Positions 36,488-48,140 of a stretch of DNA of 64,000 bases are shown in pieces; the stretch's first letter is position 1, and the number at the start of each line of letters is the position of its first letter. This stretch comes from Turbatrix aceti (taxonomy: Eukaryota; Nematoda; Chromadorea; Rhabditida; Panagrolaimidae). Made by a program: the position numbers and the translations under genes. The stretch lies in NCBI GenBank assembly GCA_963969345.1, contig OZ017770.1:7139246-7203245 (forward strand), read 5' to 3'. The notes under the pieces are model-generated. The model saw nothing but the letters and a program-made list of their open reading frames with translations, was not told the DNA's origin and made no database searches.

Positions 36488-37179
36488 ATGGGATTGCAGA
36501 GTATTGCGCCAACAACCCTTGTTATTATTGCGTCACTTGTCGGCTTGTGTCAATCACAACAAGTAAATGTAACTATTTTTGTTGAATCACAGTGTCCGTT
36601 TTGCACCCGACTGTTGCGCGAACAAGTTTGGCCGTTTCACGTAACGCGACCAGGCATCGCCAATTTTCAAGCAAGTTCTTCACCCCTCGTTTTTTTTTCT
36701 GACGTATAACGGAATTGTTGCAGATTGTTCCGTTCGGAAAAGGAAACTGTGAGTACACGTACGAGGGCCAGCTGGGATGCTCCTGCATGCACGGGCAGAC
36801 TGAATGTGATCTAAACCGGCTGCAAAATTGCGCCATTTCGGTTGGTCACACGAAAATGACTTCCTTGAAAAAAAAATCGGGTTTTGGTATCTTTTAGTAC
36901 TTTCCTAAGAAGCACCTTGGTCTCGTAACATGCATCCAGGGCCTGAAGACCCTCAACGAAGCCATCGAGCGCTGCCTACCCCGACTCTCGCCCCGCACTC
37001 AGCAGCGCCTCATTGCGTGCGCGACAACGCAGACCGGAGAGGTCCTCAACTACTACTCGATGCTTAACACCCATCGGGCAGGCATTCGCATCTGGCCCAC
37101 GGCTTACGTCAACGGTCAGTTCTTCGACCGCTCGTATCCTCTTGAAAACGAAATCTGCCGTCACACCGAATGGTGCTAG
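36488..37179 (+). CDS. GILT-like lysosomal thiol reductase (193 aa)
   Basis: Three exons: 36488-36670, 36724-36840 and 36898-37179; 194 codons. A signal peptide (LVIIASLVGLCQS) leads into FVESQCPFCTRLL, where CPFC is the CXXC active site. The family signature CMHGQTECDLNRLQNC follows in exon 2, and the conserved WPTAYVNGQ in exon 3. GILT enzymes reduce disulfides of proteins at acidic pH in lysosomes; in worms they are often secreted and act in immunity. The protein is somewhat short for the family, with little C-terminal propeptide. Intron 1 (36671-36723) has a GC donor, CAA|GCAAGT. Using the nearby GT at 36675 instead gives a frameshift and stop. The ATG is fused to an acceptor (GTTGCAG|ATG). 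Confidence 0.92.
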
Positions 37180-37512
37180 AGCCGTCCGACCAAGCTGCCA
37201 TCTACAACTGCTGAAATCTCGACTCGTTACTCGTCACAACGTGTCACAACTCTATGTGCATATATACTACCTAATTTGGTGCTTTTCTATTCATTTTCCT
37301 ATTGTTGTCAACGTACAGAAAATCTTTTACGTTTAAGATAAAATTGATGGAAACCTGAGCCATTTTTTTGATCCTAAAACGCCTGTAATTATGCATAATC
37401 GAAAGAGTGCGGTCGGGGCAACTTTCGATGCGTATTTCTACTTGACAGAATTGAGTAAATCTAGCGTGCAGTTATTGAGGATTCCACAAAAAATCCGGAA
37501 TGGCGCTTCTGG

Positions 37513-37520
37513 TATAAAAA
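37513..37520 (+). promoter_or_regulatory. TATA box of the DB-module gene
   Basis: TATAAAAA stands 61-68 nt upstream of the start codon, a spacing that allows a short, unspliced 5' UTR starting about 30 nt downstream. Confidence 0.55.
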
Positions 37521-37580
37521 GTGCGCATCCCAGTAGAGGAATAACAGTTCGCCTGTTAGAAAGTCAAGTCGAGTCCAACG

Positions 37581-38544
37581 ATGCCTGCCCTGCTCCTTAC
37601 CTGCCTGATCTGTCAATTTCTCTCCACGCATTCAGTTTGTCAAATTCAAATCAAATTCATAATGATAGCTATTAGCTGCTTTCAGTGCCACTCATCAGGG
37701 GTCTGCGGAGGAGGATGCTATCAACCGGCCCCGATATCCTGCCAGCAATCCAGCTGCCAGCCTGGTTATACATGTGGACCTTACGGATGTGCACGCAACA
37801 AAGCCAGATCTGCTCTGACAAGAAAAGTGCGTGTTTAATTCTTTTTAACTAATACGGTTCTTAATTGCGGAAAATGCATTAATCCAGGATGGCTTGCTGG
37901 TCACAGACGACGAGTTCTTCAACGCGACATTGCATCGTCACAACATCTTTGGAGTCGTCAGGAACACGGCAACCAAACGATTGACACCGCGGGCATTTGA
38001 AAAATTAACGGTAAGACCCGCCAGAAGAGAAAACTAATAATAAGGGGTTTCAGAATCCCAATTTTCTCTTCCGACAATGCTGCGAGGATCGGCATCTACC
38101 GGATGCGTGCCTTGGAAAATGCCATTTTAATTCCTACAACAGAGAAGTGGTGGGTCTACAAAAACCGGTATTTCAAAAAATTGTAAAATTCAACAATTTT
38201 AGCTGCAAGAAATGTTTTTCAAAAACGACCCCTGTCCCATTGAAGCGGCAGCAGACTTGCAGTACTGCGCAGCCCAAGGACGTGATCACCGTGAGTGCTG
38301 CTCGCAATTTGGAGTGCACAATACCATCGCGGGTGAGAGGTGCATGATTTTCTGCGACCAGCGTCCGGACAGGCTGACTAAGCTTTCTTGGGACTACCTG
38401 CCGTGCTACGACCGCTTCGAATCAATGAAGCGTTGCTTCTACGATGACAGCAAAGCCATCGCTGAAAAACGCTTCCGGCCATTCCTCGATACATCCGCTG
38501 CACTCCCCGCCGAGACAAAGTCCTACGAAGAAATTCGGAAATAA
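37581..38544 (+). CDS. Secreted nematode DB-module cysteine-rich protein (251 aa)
   Basis: Five exons: 37581-37634, 37686-37826, 37888-38010, 38054-38149 and 38203-38544; 252 codons, all phase 0. A short hydrophobic signal (MPALLLTCLICQFLSTHS) is followed by a Cys/Gly-rich segment (GVCGGGCYQP, SCQPGYTCGPYGC). Exons 4-5 hold the DB module, a domain known from nematodes: FRQCCEDRHLPDACLGKC, then CPIEAAADLQYCAAQGRDH, ECCSQFGV, RCMIFCDQRPD and LPCYDRFESMKRCF. The cysteine spacing fits the family well. Its biochemical role is unknown; members are secreted and often cuticle- or hypodermis-linked. A TATA box lies just upstream. The gene converges on the TMUB-like gene with 72 nt between stop codons. 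This gene is the strongest single indicator that the window is nematode. Confidence 0.88.
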
Positions 38545-38616
38545 AAAATTATGTACAATTGCGTCTCATTTATGCTTTATGCACAGTTTTAAAAGTGTAA
38601 AAATGAATACTGAAAG

Positions 38617-40661
38617 TCAGGACTCGTTGGCAACGGGTTGTCGATGACTCCACCAAAAGCCGAAGGCAACAACGCTTACGATTAAAAACAGCACTATCGA
38701 TTTGGTATCTGCGATTTGTGGGAACATGATAATAGTAGTCAGGATAGTGATGAGCTTCACTAAAGAAAGTCCCGTCATCAAGAATTGTAAGAAAAAAGAA
38801 TATATGAACTTACGCATGACCAAGTAGTGGAGGCCGTAACCGAGATTTCTGTAGGGCTCTTGATCGAGTTGTTGCCACGTAAAGAGCACCACCAGACGAT
38901 TGATAAGAAACCGGAAAACGGTTTTGACGTTGCGATAAAAAGTAGAAAAGATGCCTTCATCGGCGACGGCTGCGTCGTCGATTTCAGCCCACCGGACTAG
39001 ATACAAGATGAATCCAAGAAAAGCGAGAAGTGTAGTGTCGAAAAACTGAATTCCAGTCAGAATCATGGGGAAAGCAGTATCGCTCGTATCTCGACCTACA
39101 AAAAAACGTTTTAAAAATGACGAAAAAAAATTAGACGCCTAATTTTTTTCGGTTTTGCCATAAAAACACAGATCATTGAAAAATAGCAAAATAAATGTCT
39201 AATAAAAACCGATACAAACCTTCAGAAGGATTGAAAACAGGCTGCTGAACGCCTTCCTGTCGATACGGTGAGTTACCGATCTGAACGTGGATGACAGAAT
39301 CAGGCTGCACTCCGTACGAGCCCAATGAGCGGGTATCGTTGCGCAGCAGCTGACCCTGGAAGATGAATCGAATCACCTTGCCATTCTTGATTTCGTTGAC
39401 GTAGTACAGGCGTTTGAGGTCCCCTACGGTAAAAGACAACTGCACGTTGGCATTGATGACGGAGTCGTCGAGATGCTTGAATCGGAGTCGGACAAACTCG
39501 TCTTTGGTTTCGTTTGGCAAGAGAGCCAGAACCACGCATTGGTCGTAGAAGCCGAGCTGACGGAGGGTTCGTGAGTCGTCTTCGATGACGACACCTTGGA
39601 AGATGAAAGTCTGGTTCTCGACTTCGGCAAGATTATGTTGGCTGAAAAAAAAGATTGAACAATGAGTATAAAAAGTTGGGCATCAATATAAAAAGAAAAC
39701 AAACCGCTTGAATTCGTGAAAACAAATGCTGAGCTGGGTTTGGCAAATCACGTTTTGTTCTTTGGGTTGCCGGTGACGCACAATCACATTGATGTTCTCA
39801 GGCTCAACGCTCGCAGCCCCGACGCCAGGTGAATTCTGACCTCCAGCCGCCTGAGCAGACGACGAGCTCGACGCATCGGCAGTTCCAGACTGACTGGAGT
39901 CCGAAGCAGAAGAAGCGTTGGCACCGGTGGATTCGTGGCTCGACTCTGCAGCAGGCAGCTGGGTAGACGTGTTGGTCGGTTCGTTCTGCAATCTGACGTT
40001 CACTTCCCGGAGAAGTTGCATCAGCGATCGCCACCGGTGTCGAGCAGCCATTGTGTCTGACGAGGCAACATCACCATCACCGGTTTCTAAGCCTTCTGTA
40101 TTGAAGTCAGACACGGCAACTTCCTCGAATTGAGCGGGTTCTGCTGCAGCGCTGGAGGTACTATCGAGTGCAACGTTGCGTACGATGAAGTCGTAGAGAC
40201 TGCGATGACCCTGCACCAGCGATTCGTCAGCTGGTGGAACTGTCGTGCCCGTGGATATCACGTCCTGTGGCTTCTGCACCATAATAAGGGTCGTGACCTG
40301 TGGATTTTCTTCATTCACGAGAGAGCACTGCCAGAAAGCGTGATGCCTGTTGGTGTCAGTCAAATCGTACAACTGAAAGGAAAACAAGATTTGCTAGTTC
40401 CAGGCAAACAAAATCCAAACAAACCTGCAAAACTCTACGTGTTCTGGTTGAAAAAAGCTGCACAATCCATAATCGATAGCCCAAAGGCTCCATTCCCGTA
40501 CTCAGCCATGCCAGAGTAACTCCAGTAATTACAAGTAGTATAAACACAAAGTTAACAAATGTCTGAAATGCAACACTCAATGCCGGATATTCCAAATCAA
40601 CGTGACTTACCGCGTAGTATGTGCCAAAGACGGGTTCCAGGATAGTGGAAACCGAAAACAT
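38617..40661 (-). CDS. tmub: TMUB1/2-like transmembrane ubiquitin-domain protein (567 aa)
   Basis: Six exons: 40661-40611, 40562-40425, 40372-39705, 39641-39220, 39095-38814 and 38759-38617; 568 codons. An N-terminal helix (VNFVFILLVITGVTLAWLS) is followed by an Ala/Ser/Thr/Glu-rich spacer of about 170 residues. A first ubiquitin-like segment (INVIVRHRQPKEQNV...TFIFQGVVIEDDSRTLRQLG) and a second, clearer one (VRLRFKHLDDSVI...IRFIFQGQLLRNDTRSLGSYGVQPDSVIHVQI) come next. Two further hydrophobic stretches lie at the C-terminus (TTLLAFLGFILYLV and SIVLFLIVSVVAFGFWW). This order (TM, UBL, two TM) is that of TMUB1 and TMUB2, ER and membrane proteins linked to ER-associated degradation. It is longer than vertebrate TMUB because of the spacer and the extra UBL-like copy. 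Promoters and regulation are not visible. Confidence 0.8.
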
Positions 40662-41653
40662 GACTATGCTACTACGATGAACATTAATGTATCGCCGTGC
40701 TCAACGTTGTCCAGCAAAATCTAGAAATTCGGGTTCATAAGACTCAAGTCGTTTTAGGAGCAGCGGCAGGCGCGTGCGCATGAAGGCATTTTCACGAGTT
40801 TTTATGTCAGCCACAGCTGCGCAACAAAGAAAAAAAAAGAATTAAACCAAGCCGCGACATTTTTTTGCCCCGGAGTGCTACTTGATACAACTTAGGTACA
40901 CGCAGACAAGCGAGTAGGGATAAGCTCTCATGCGACTGTTTTTTTTACAACTACTAGCTCACGCGTTTTGTTTATTTCCGTGTGTTTGCTTCGTCTTTTT
41001 TGAGCGCGTTAAGCAGCATCGATGAGGCAACGTTTGACAATCGATATGTATCTAACTTGAAGCCCAAAAAACACAAAGGATGGCCCATTTGTTATCTGTG
41101 CTGCAAAAACAAGTTTGGGACGCTTTAGCGGGGAGACGCGTTTCGCATTGCACTTGATCGGAGGAAGCAAAACACGATCAAAATTGCGTATTTACCAAAT
41201 CTATCGACCGATAAAAGTGTTTGGCAGATTGCGTCTTTTGACTGTCAGATGATGTTGTTTTTTTTTTATCGCAGTGCGGCCTGACTGTCTTGCCGGCCCT
41301 GATACGCATATTGTTCTTCTCCTGTATTTTTTGGGGTTTTCCCCCCGCACAATAGAAAGATTTGAAGAAGCCCTATTATTTGCAAGAATAACAAGTTTTA
41401 CCAACCGCCGTATAAAAAACAGCGTGATGTCTTTGTGTGCAAAAAAAATCGATTGATCCGTCTTTTTGCGTAAATTTACGACCTTTTTGGCACATTTTAC
41501 CCCTGTAATTATCTGCTCGTACACAATTCAATTACTTTATTACTTCATCAACGAAAATAACAACAAAAACTCGTTTCACTCCGAACTAAAGTTGGTCCTG
41601 AGATAGTAAAAAGCCATAAAATCACTCATAGAGTAAAAGGCCAAATAATTACT
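40662..41653. other. Intergenic
   Basis: Between the TMUB-like start and the end of the orphan 241-aa gene. A 107-codon minus frame at 41524-41201 has low-complexity, Lys/Arg-rich translation and no support. Confidence 0.45.
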
Positions 41654-42473
41654 TTATCCGGATCTGTCTCCATTGTCCTCATTGTCAGGTAGCAGAGCAG
41701 GCTTCTTCTTGCGAAGTCCAAATCCGTTGAGCTCGTAGAAAGTCGTGTGGAGCGGCGGATAGGACAGCTCGAAGAGCGGGTAGCTGTTGGATAGCGTAAA
41801 GGCACTGCCGGCGTGGACATTTCCCGCCATAAGGATGGGCGGAGGAAGAGTTGCCGGAACGGGGGGCTGATTGGCTTCGTCGTATTCGTACTCCTTCAGA
41901 AAGACGCGAACGCGTTCCCAAAGGTTGCTTCCATCGAAGGGGATTTTCTGGAGCTTGTCTTTCAGGGTCAGGAACCACGGCATGAAAAGGGTCATGTGCA
42001 CCTTCTGGACGGCAATCATGTCCGCTTCCGTCTGAAATTTGTCTGAATAGGTTAACAACGAATCACCGAACAAATGCTTACCAAAAGCGGACCAAACGAC
42101 GATCTGAAGTTCTGGGGGATCTCCAGGCCGTTGGCGACAATGAAGAGGGGCGGCATGAACTTGTATAGCACTTCACGCGGAGGGCTGTGGTTCAGATGCA
42201 CAAAAACGCTGAGCATCGTGCCGACAGGAATTGGAATGATCCGGCGAAGGTAGTCAAAGTTGACCATCTCTGTAAACGATTATCCTAAAAATGACTACTT
42301 TCCGTAAACTTACGTAGAAACATTGGACTGTTCGGATCGATTTCTTGGATGAGGCCAGGATTGTTGTTGGCATCATCGACAGCAACGACATCGATATGCA
42401 TGCTATCCGGGTTCTCATTTTCCGAATTTTCAGCAGCACCTAGCGCGCGCTTTTTAGGATCAGGCTCACCCAT
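41654..42473 (-). CDS. Orphan protein, mixed alpha/beta appearance (241 aa)
   Basis: Three exons: 42473-42314, 42269-42082 and 42031-41654; 242 codons. I do not recognise the family. Residues 1-54 are polar and acidic, probably disordered, with a KKRAL patch. The middle is hydrophobic-patterned (YLRRIIPIPVGTMLSVFVHLN...VLYKFMPPLFIVANGLEIP) and continues into HMTLFMPWFLTLKDKLQKI and LWERVRVFLKEYEYDE. A proline-rich loop (PPVPATLPPPILM) and a basic/acidic tail (LRKKKPALLPDNEDNGDRSG) finish it. There is no signal peptide and no clear membrane span, so a soluble nuclear or cytosolic protein is likely. The third exon must begin at the second of two close acceptors (TTTCAG|ACG); the first gives a stop. 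An acceptor sits nine nt upstream of the ATG, consistent with trans-splicing. Confidence 0.65.
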
Positions 42474-42483
42474 TGTTTACCCT

Positions 42484-43785
42484 GAAAAAAAAAAGCAATG
42501 CAATGGTACACGACAGGGAAATCTTTATCTCGGCAATGAAAAACCTGATCGGAGGCATAAAAAACAACCACACCACGCCTATTGTCCGTCTTATAATGCA
42601 TCGTTCGACCCTACAGCATAGCCAGTTCAAAGCATCATCCAAAACTACGTATGAAACACGCAAAAATGGAAGCTCGAGGAGATCGAGGAACACCACAAAA
42701 AACAGCGCGCACAATCAGCTGAAAATGACAAGAGCCGTATACGAACCCTTGTTGTTGCACGCACGATGCAAGACACACGCGCAGTGCGAGTGAGAGCTGC
42801 TTTTTACGTTGTTTTTTTTCTCGAAGCAATGTAATCATATTTTCCGAATCCGTTCATAACAAATAATTAGCAATGGCATTTATTGATTACGTTTCATTCA
42901 TAATGTTCTGATCTTCGTATTTCCATACTTTTTTTTTCGGTTCCCTTCTCTGCATAAGATTTTTTATATTGTTGATAAGAAAAACTTATGTGCAAAAATT
43001 GGTGAAGTCCTCTTTGCACCAGCTTTTGCTTTTTTCGTTCGCTATTTAGCATCCCCTCCCCATTTTCCTTCATTTCCGCCAATAATTTCTTTCGGTTTTG
43101 GGACTTTATTGAATTTTTGAAAAACATGTAGTGTAATACAGAGAAGTCAAAGCCAAATCGCTGAGAACGTAGAGCACATCTCACGTCAAGACACTTTCCA
43201 ATGGCATGTCGTAAGCGAAACGAATAGATGCAAAAAAAAGAGGCAATTATCAAGTTATTGGTTTAAAAAGCAGGTTCGATATTAATATAAGCTGGGTGGG
43301 AAGTGTGATTGAGGAATCCATACAAATAAGCGCACAAAAATTTTGTTCGAGGCAAGGATGTTGTGTGTTTTTTTTTCTATATACTACAAATCCAAAAAGA
43401 AGACGCACTTTTGGAATGCCTGCGAACTTATACCCTGTATTCCATATAAACTATGAACCGAATCGAATTATTGTTGAAATTCTGAAGAAAAATAAATAAA
43501 AATTGTCTAAAAAAAGAAGTTACCGCCACCACTTGACATGAAAATCTTGTTGCAGTATCGATATAAGGCTGATAAAATGAATGAAAAATCATGACAAGAG
43601 ACAAAAAAAAAAGAATGTACAAGGGAAGAGGTGCGTAACTGAATCGTGAAAGATGCTCCAAATGACCAGCATTACGGGTGTATCATGGTGACGTCGACTG
43701 AAGTTAACGATAGAAATTTTTTTTCGTGTTTTCGCAAAATGCAAATTGATGAATATACAAAACCAGCATGATTTTCTCGGAATTC
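42484..43785. other. Intergenic
   Basis: No supported feature. The longest minus frame (43253-42894, 119 codons) is Lys-rich with no domain. Contains the promoter of the orphan gene and the 3' flank of BCAS3. Confidence 0.45.
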
Positions 43786-46777
43786 TCAGTCTTCTTCAAA
43801 AGAGGAGTGATTATCCGAATTGTTTCCTGAGCTGTTAGACATGTTGCGGTTGGCAGCAAAGCGATTATTCTGAAATGAGAATAATCGTAAATAAATAAGT
43901 AAATTCAGCGAGTTCGTAAACTCACGTCAGACCAATCAAAATCAAGCATCGCATCGGCGAGATCCTTCTTGTACGACTCCGATAGTCCCTTGGAGTCTGT
44001 GACCGTTGGAAGAGATCCACAAAGGATGCTGTGAGACACGCTATCATCCTTGATGTCGATGCTCGAGCTGCTTTTGCCAATAACCAACGAACAACACTTC
44101 GTGGCAGTGTCCATCGGACTCGTGGTATCGCTTGGACTGATCTGAAAAAAAATATATTCAAATATTTAAAACAATTTTTTCCATCAGCCAAAACCCACAA
44201 GCTCGGGATGAGAGTAGCTTTTTGAGTCATAGACTCCAAATGAAAACTGAGGTCCCATCCAGAGCCGACGATGAGGACCCGTGTACGTTTCGAGTTCGAC
44301 GTGTTGAAGCCAGTAATCCGGGGATTTTCTGTTTCTGCGATAGTTTTTGCGCACTTTGTTCCGGCCAGATGAGATTATTGGATTTTTAGGGCTAAGAGGT
44401 GGCTCGATGCTAGACGTGTTGCGCGTGCGTTGAAGTGTCCACTGATGGGTGGCCAGCGCCTTCACCGAAATCGGTACTTCGTGTGCGTTGGAGCGAGTCG
44501 GAACAGCGGGGCTGCCACTGACGCCGTTGACATCGGTGGCCGACGAAGTGCTGCTCGTAGAGTTGGTGCGTTCCTGCCGGAGCTTGATTTGGTACTTGAC
44601 AAGCTCACCTTCCACGCTCATGACGTAGAGGGTCGTCTCGTCGCTGTGCTCTGCATCAAGATGCGTCGCAAAGCGGGCGACAATCTTACGGTTTAATTCA
44701 CAGATACGAGATACGCCATTCGTAGCACGACCATTGGCGGAAATGTTGACGGGCGCGTTGTCTGTCGCCCATGAAGTAATCCTCTCGGTAGAGAGCCCCC
44801 GGACGTAGAGTTTGGCAACGGAATTCAAAGCAATGGGCGCCACGTTGAGGTTAAGACGAGGGTTGATAGTCGTCTTGTAGACGGGCGAGTTGAGCGAGAT
44901 TGATGGATGCTCCCTGAAAAAAAAAACGATTAATTTATTTTTAGCGCCAGCTGTTTTTTTTGCAACATTTTTCCTCTCTTAACTCGTGTGTATTTTGTCC
45001 GGGAAAAAATCAACTTACTTGTAATACTTGGAAGCACCATACACAGCCTGACCCGGTTTGACAGGAGCGTGGTGATTGACGCTGCGAACAATGTGCTCGG
45101 AAGTGAGGCCTGCAGTTCGCTCGAAGCGACTCTCCTTGTTTACCATCTTTCCGCCATGAGTTCTCATGCTAATTGCGCCTCCGTAGGGCAGAATACTGTA
45201 CAGATGAGTTGTTCCGTGATTTGTCGAAACCGCGACCCAGCGATTGTCGTCCGAAAAAGTGCAATCAATCACCTAAAAAAATATTTTTATTGTGCAAACT
45301 GGCTAAAATGGCAATCCACAAACCTTGGCAGCCGTATTTCCACGATACAGCGTGTAAAGATGCTGAACGGATCCGAGACCGGATGACCCAGGATGTGGGT
45401 GAATGACGTAGACATTGAATTCCTTTGCATAGACTGCACACGTCAAAAGCAGCTGGCCCCCGTGACCGAAGGCAACGTAGCCCACGGGCGTTTCGTGGGC
45501 AACAAAATGCGATACAACATGCTTGTCAAACTTATCGTTTTTGTTTGCAATAAGGCCAGCTGCATTGACGACAGTCACGATGCCCAGATCAGCAGTTGCA
45601 TTTGTCCCGGACTTGCTGCTCGAAAATGATCCCACAAACGAACCGATAATCGACTAAACAAATAGTGTCCATAAACATCGTAAAAAACACGTCATAAAAC
45701 AACATACTTTCGCGGAATTAACAAGTCCGGTGCTGAAAGTCGTGTCCTCGCCAAATACCGTGCCGCCAACGGATTGCCAAGAAGGAGTAAGCTGAAATAA
45801 AATTATAAAACACCTCAACTTACCAAATAAAAATAAAAACTCACATTGCGATCGGCATAAGCCAAAAAGTCTTCAGAAAGTGTAACGGTGGGACAGAAAG
45901 ACAGGTCAGGTGAAGGTGCGACGGAGATAGAGTGACAGTGCGCGAACGTGCCGGGGTGGTAGAGCTCGAGGGTGTCCAGGAGAGCGATGACAAGGCACTT
46001 CCGAGAGCTGGCGATATCCACCGCCTCTTTGTTGAGACGTGTGACGACTTCGCCGGTGGTCAGAGATAAAAGCCCGACTGCGGTTGTATCATTGTCCGCG
46101 GCCATCGGATTTCCGTCAACGATGGCGAGCAGCGGTCGATCATCGGCGTAGTGATCTTCGAACTGTGGCCAGCACGGAGCGAGTAAGCGACCGATTTTGA
46201 GAAACTTTTTGCGATCAGAAACCACTTCGTAGCAACAACCATTGTCCTCCAGCCACCAGATTTGATAGCCATGTGCCAAGCCCATCGTCACAACATATCC
46301 GACTTGTCGTTTTTCCCGTTTTGCTAAAAACCATTCGTGTTTTTGCACAAAATAAAATAAAACGGAAACACTCACTGTAATCGTATTTCGTCATCTCAAC
46401 CCAATTGACAGCTTCCTTTTGGACGCCCGGAGGTGGCTGTGACTGTGGCATGACGTCCTGCACCAGCCCGGCAACAGATGATGAAACCCAGCTCGTTCTA
46501 AACACCAAATGAGATAGTGGAAAGGTAATAATGAGTCTTACGAAATGGTTTGTGGTTCAACGCGTTGGCCATAACACACTTGTTTGGCGGCCTTTTTCTG
46601 AGAGCGCAGCTTATCAGTTCCATTCGAAGGTTTCGATTTGACATGGTTGTAGTACGGTTGCACGGGAGGAGAAGGGCTCGGGCTCTTCATCATCGGGTGT
46701 ACCGCTGCCATCGAGGGTGCAGGCTTCTTCTCTTGTCTCTTTGATCGCTTTCCATTTGTGCCATTTGCAATCGACAT
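43786..46777 (-). CDS. BCAS3: BCAS3 homologue, WD40/PROPPIN-like protein (839 aa)
   Basis: Nine exons: 46777-46542, 46497-46376, 46323-45845, 45791-45708, 45653-45324, 45272-45019, 44913-44199, 44141-43926 and 43869-43786; 840 codons. The N-terminus (~80 residues) is basic and Pro/Ser-rich. Beta-propeller-like sequence follows with BCAS3 hallmarks: VGYVVTMGLAHGYQIW, LLAIVDG, CLVIALLDTLELYHPGTF, SWQSVGGTVFGEDT, VGYVAFGHGGQLLLTC, HLYTLYRGNTAAKV and FSDDNRWVAVSTNHGTTHLY. The second half includes GPQFSF, IISSGRN and the DFDWSD motif near the C-terminus. BCAS3 partners with PHAF1 at phagophores by binding phosphoinositides, and acts in cell migration and cytoskeletal polarity. An acceptor lies 28 nt upstream of the ATG. 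All eight introns are GT-AG. Length is close to the vertebrate protein. Confidence 0.92.
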
Positions 46778-46806
46778 GCTATTTTTAAACGACTTTACAC
46801 ACCTCT

Positions 46807-48140
46807 GAAAATAATGCCAAGTAAAAAGAAGAACGCAGTCACGATTTTTGTTTATCAATAAAAAAAGAACTGGTACAGAAGCACAGACAACGCGAAAATT
46901 CTCACAAATTTATGTCGAACCCGTCTATGATGATTGAAGAAACACGAATGGTGCAAGGGTTGAATCTATGTGCACGTGAGAACACAACAATGAAAGCAGC
47001 ATTATAGAGGGATGAACAAGCATCGGACATTGACTGCACGCAGAAAGCATACGAAAACATAAACAAAAATGTCGATAATAAGCATTGTGTGGAAAGAACC
47101 TGAATCGATAGGTCGAAGGGAGTATTGTTGTTTAAAAAACAATATAGAGCATTTTTGACATCAGCTGATTCATGAATCGCTTGCCGACTCCCTCGCCATG
47201 CGAAACAGAGAGCAATTGAATAGAGCGCATGACATCGCTGCACGCACACATACAGCATTTTCATCACTGCGGCGAGCGTCCGTCGCGACCCTCGTGTTCA
47301 GAATTGTGTGCTTGGTGTGTTCATTGTTCAGTTCAGATACACCTTTTCACCGTTGTTTTTTTCATGTAGTTAAAAAGCGTTTATCAATTATCATGAGGCT
47401 AAGAATCAGAATTCATTAACCAGAGGTGAAAATGGATTCGTTGGGAATTTTTTTAACTTGATCTTTAGGAGTAGAATCAGTGTCTCTAAGCTCTTGTCTA
47501 TCTGTCGTCAAAACTTACAGCTTTTACCGCAAAAAAAATCTAGCTAGACGTATTTGAAGAGCTCTTGTATCATTAACTAAAGTGAGGAATGGAAACAAAC
47601 CATTTTCTATTTACTTAGGTTTTTTGAAAAAAAGCAATAGAGAGCAAATAAAGCGACAGATGCTTTTTACGTACGTACGCTAGTGTTCGAAAAGTCAAAG
47701 ACCACGCGATTCAGTTTGATAATTTTTAAGCAAGGGCAGCGATGGTGGGGGGTGTCATCAGACATAACGTGTTTGATATAGATCAAAGTTCCCCTCTGCT
47801 GGGATTGGTGATGCATAACTGTTTTCCCTGACGTGTGCCTACCTGTTTTTGTGATTCTGTGTCACACTTTAACGTTCATCTACTGACTCACATTAATGCT
47901 AACCGTGTTTGTGTTTTAACGTATGCCTTGCCTTTCTTTTCCTTTTCCACAAATTTATTTTTAATACGATTGCACGCTAACCTGGTGAGAACACTAAAGA
48001 CAATACACGTCAAAAGAAATTAATTGCAAAAGCCCGGTTAAAAAAAGAAAAGTTTTTTCTTGTAGCCTGTGATTGATTAAGAAGCACATATATTGCACGC
48101 ATATTCAGTTACTTCATCTATAGAAGGTTGATGCTAGCAA
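46807..48140. other. Intergenic
   Basis: Nothing supported. Contains open frames of up to 121 codons (47267-46902, minus) without domain or splice evidence. Confidence 0.45.

Noticed and set aside
36671..36723. GT at 36675 as GILT donor
   Set aside because: It shifts the frame into an early stop before the CMHG motif; the GC donor at 36671 keeps the frame.
42473..42793. Plus-strand frame of 106 codons upstream of the orphan gene
   Set aside because: Lies in A-rich promoter sequence, low complexity, overlapped by an opposite frame.
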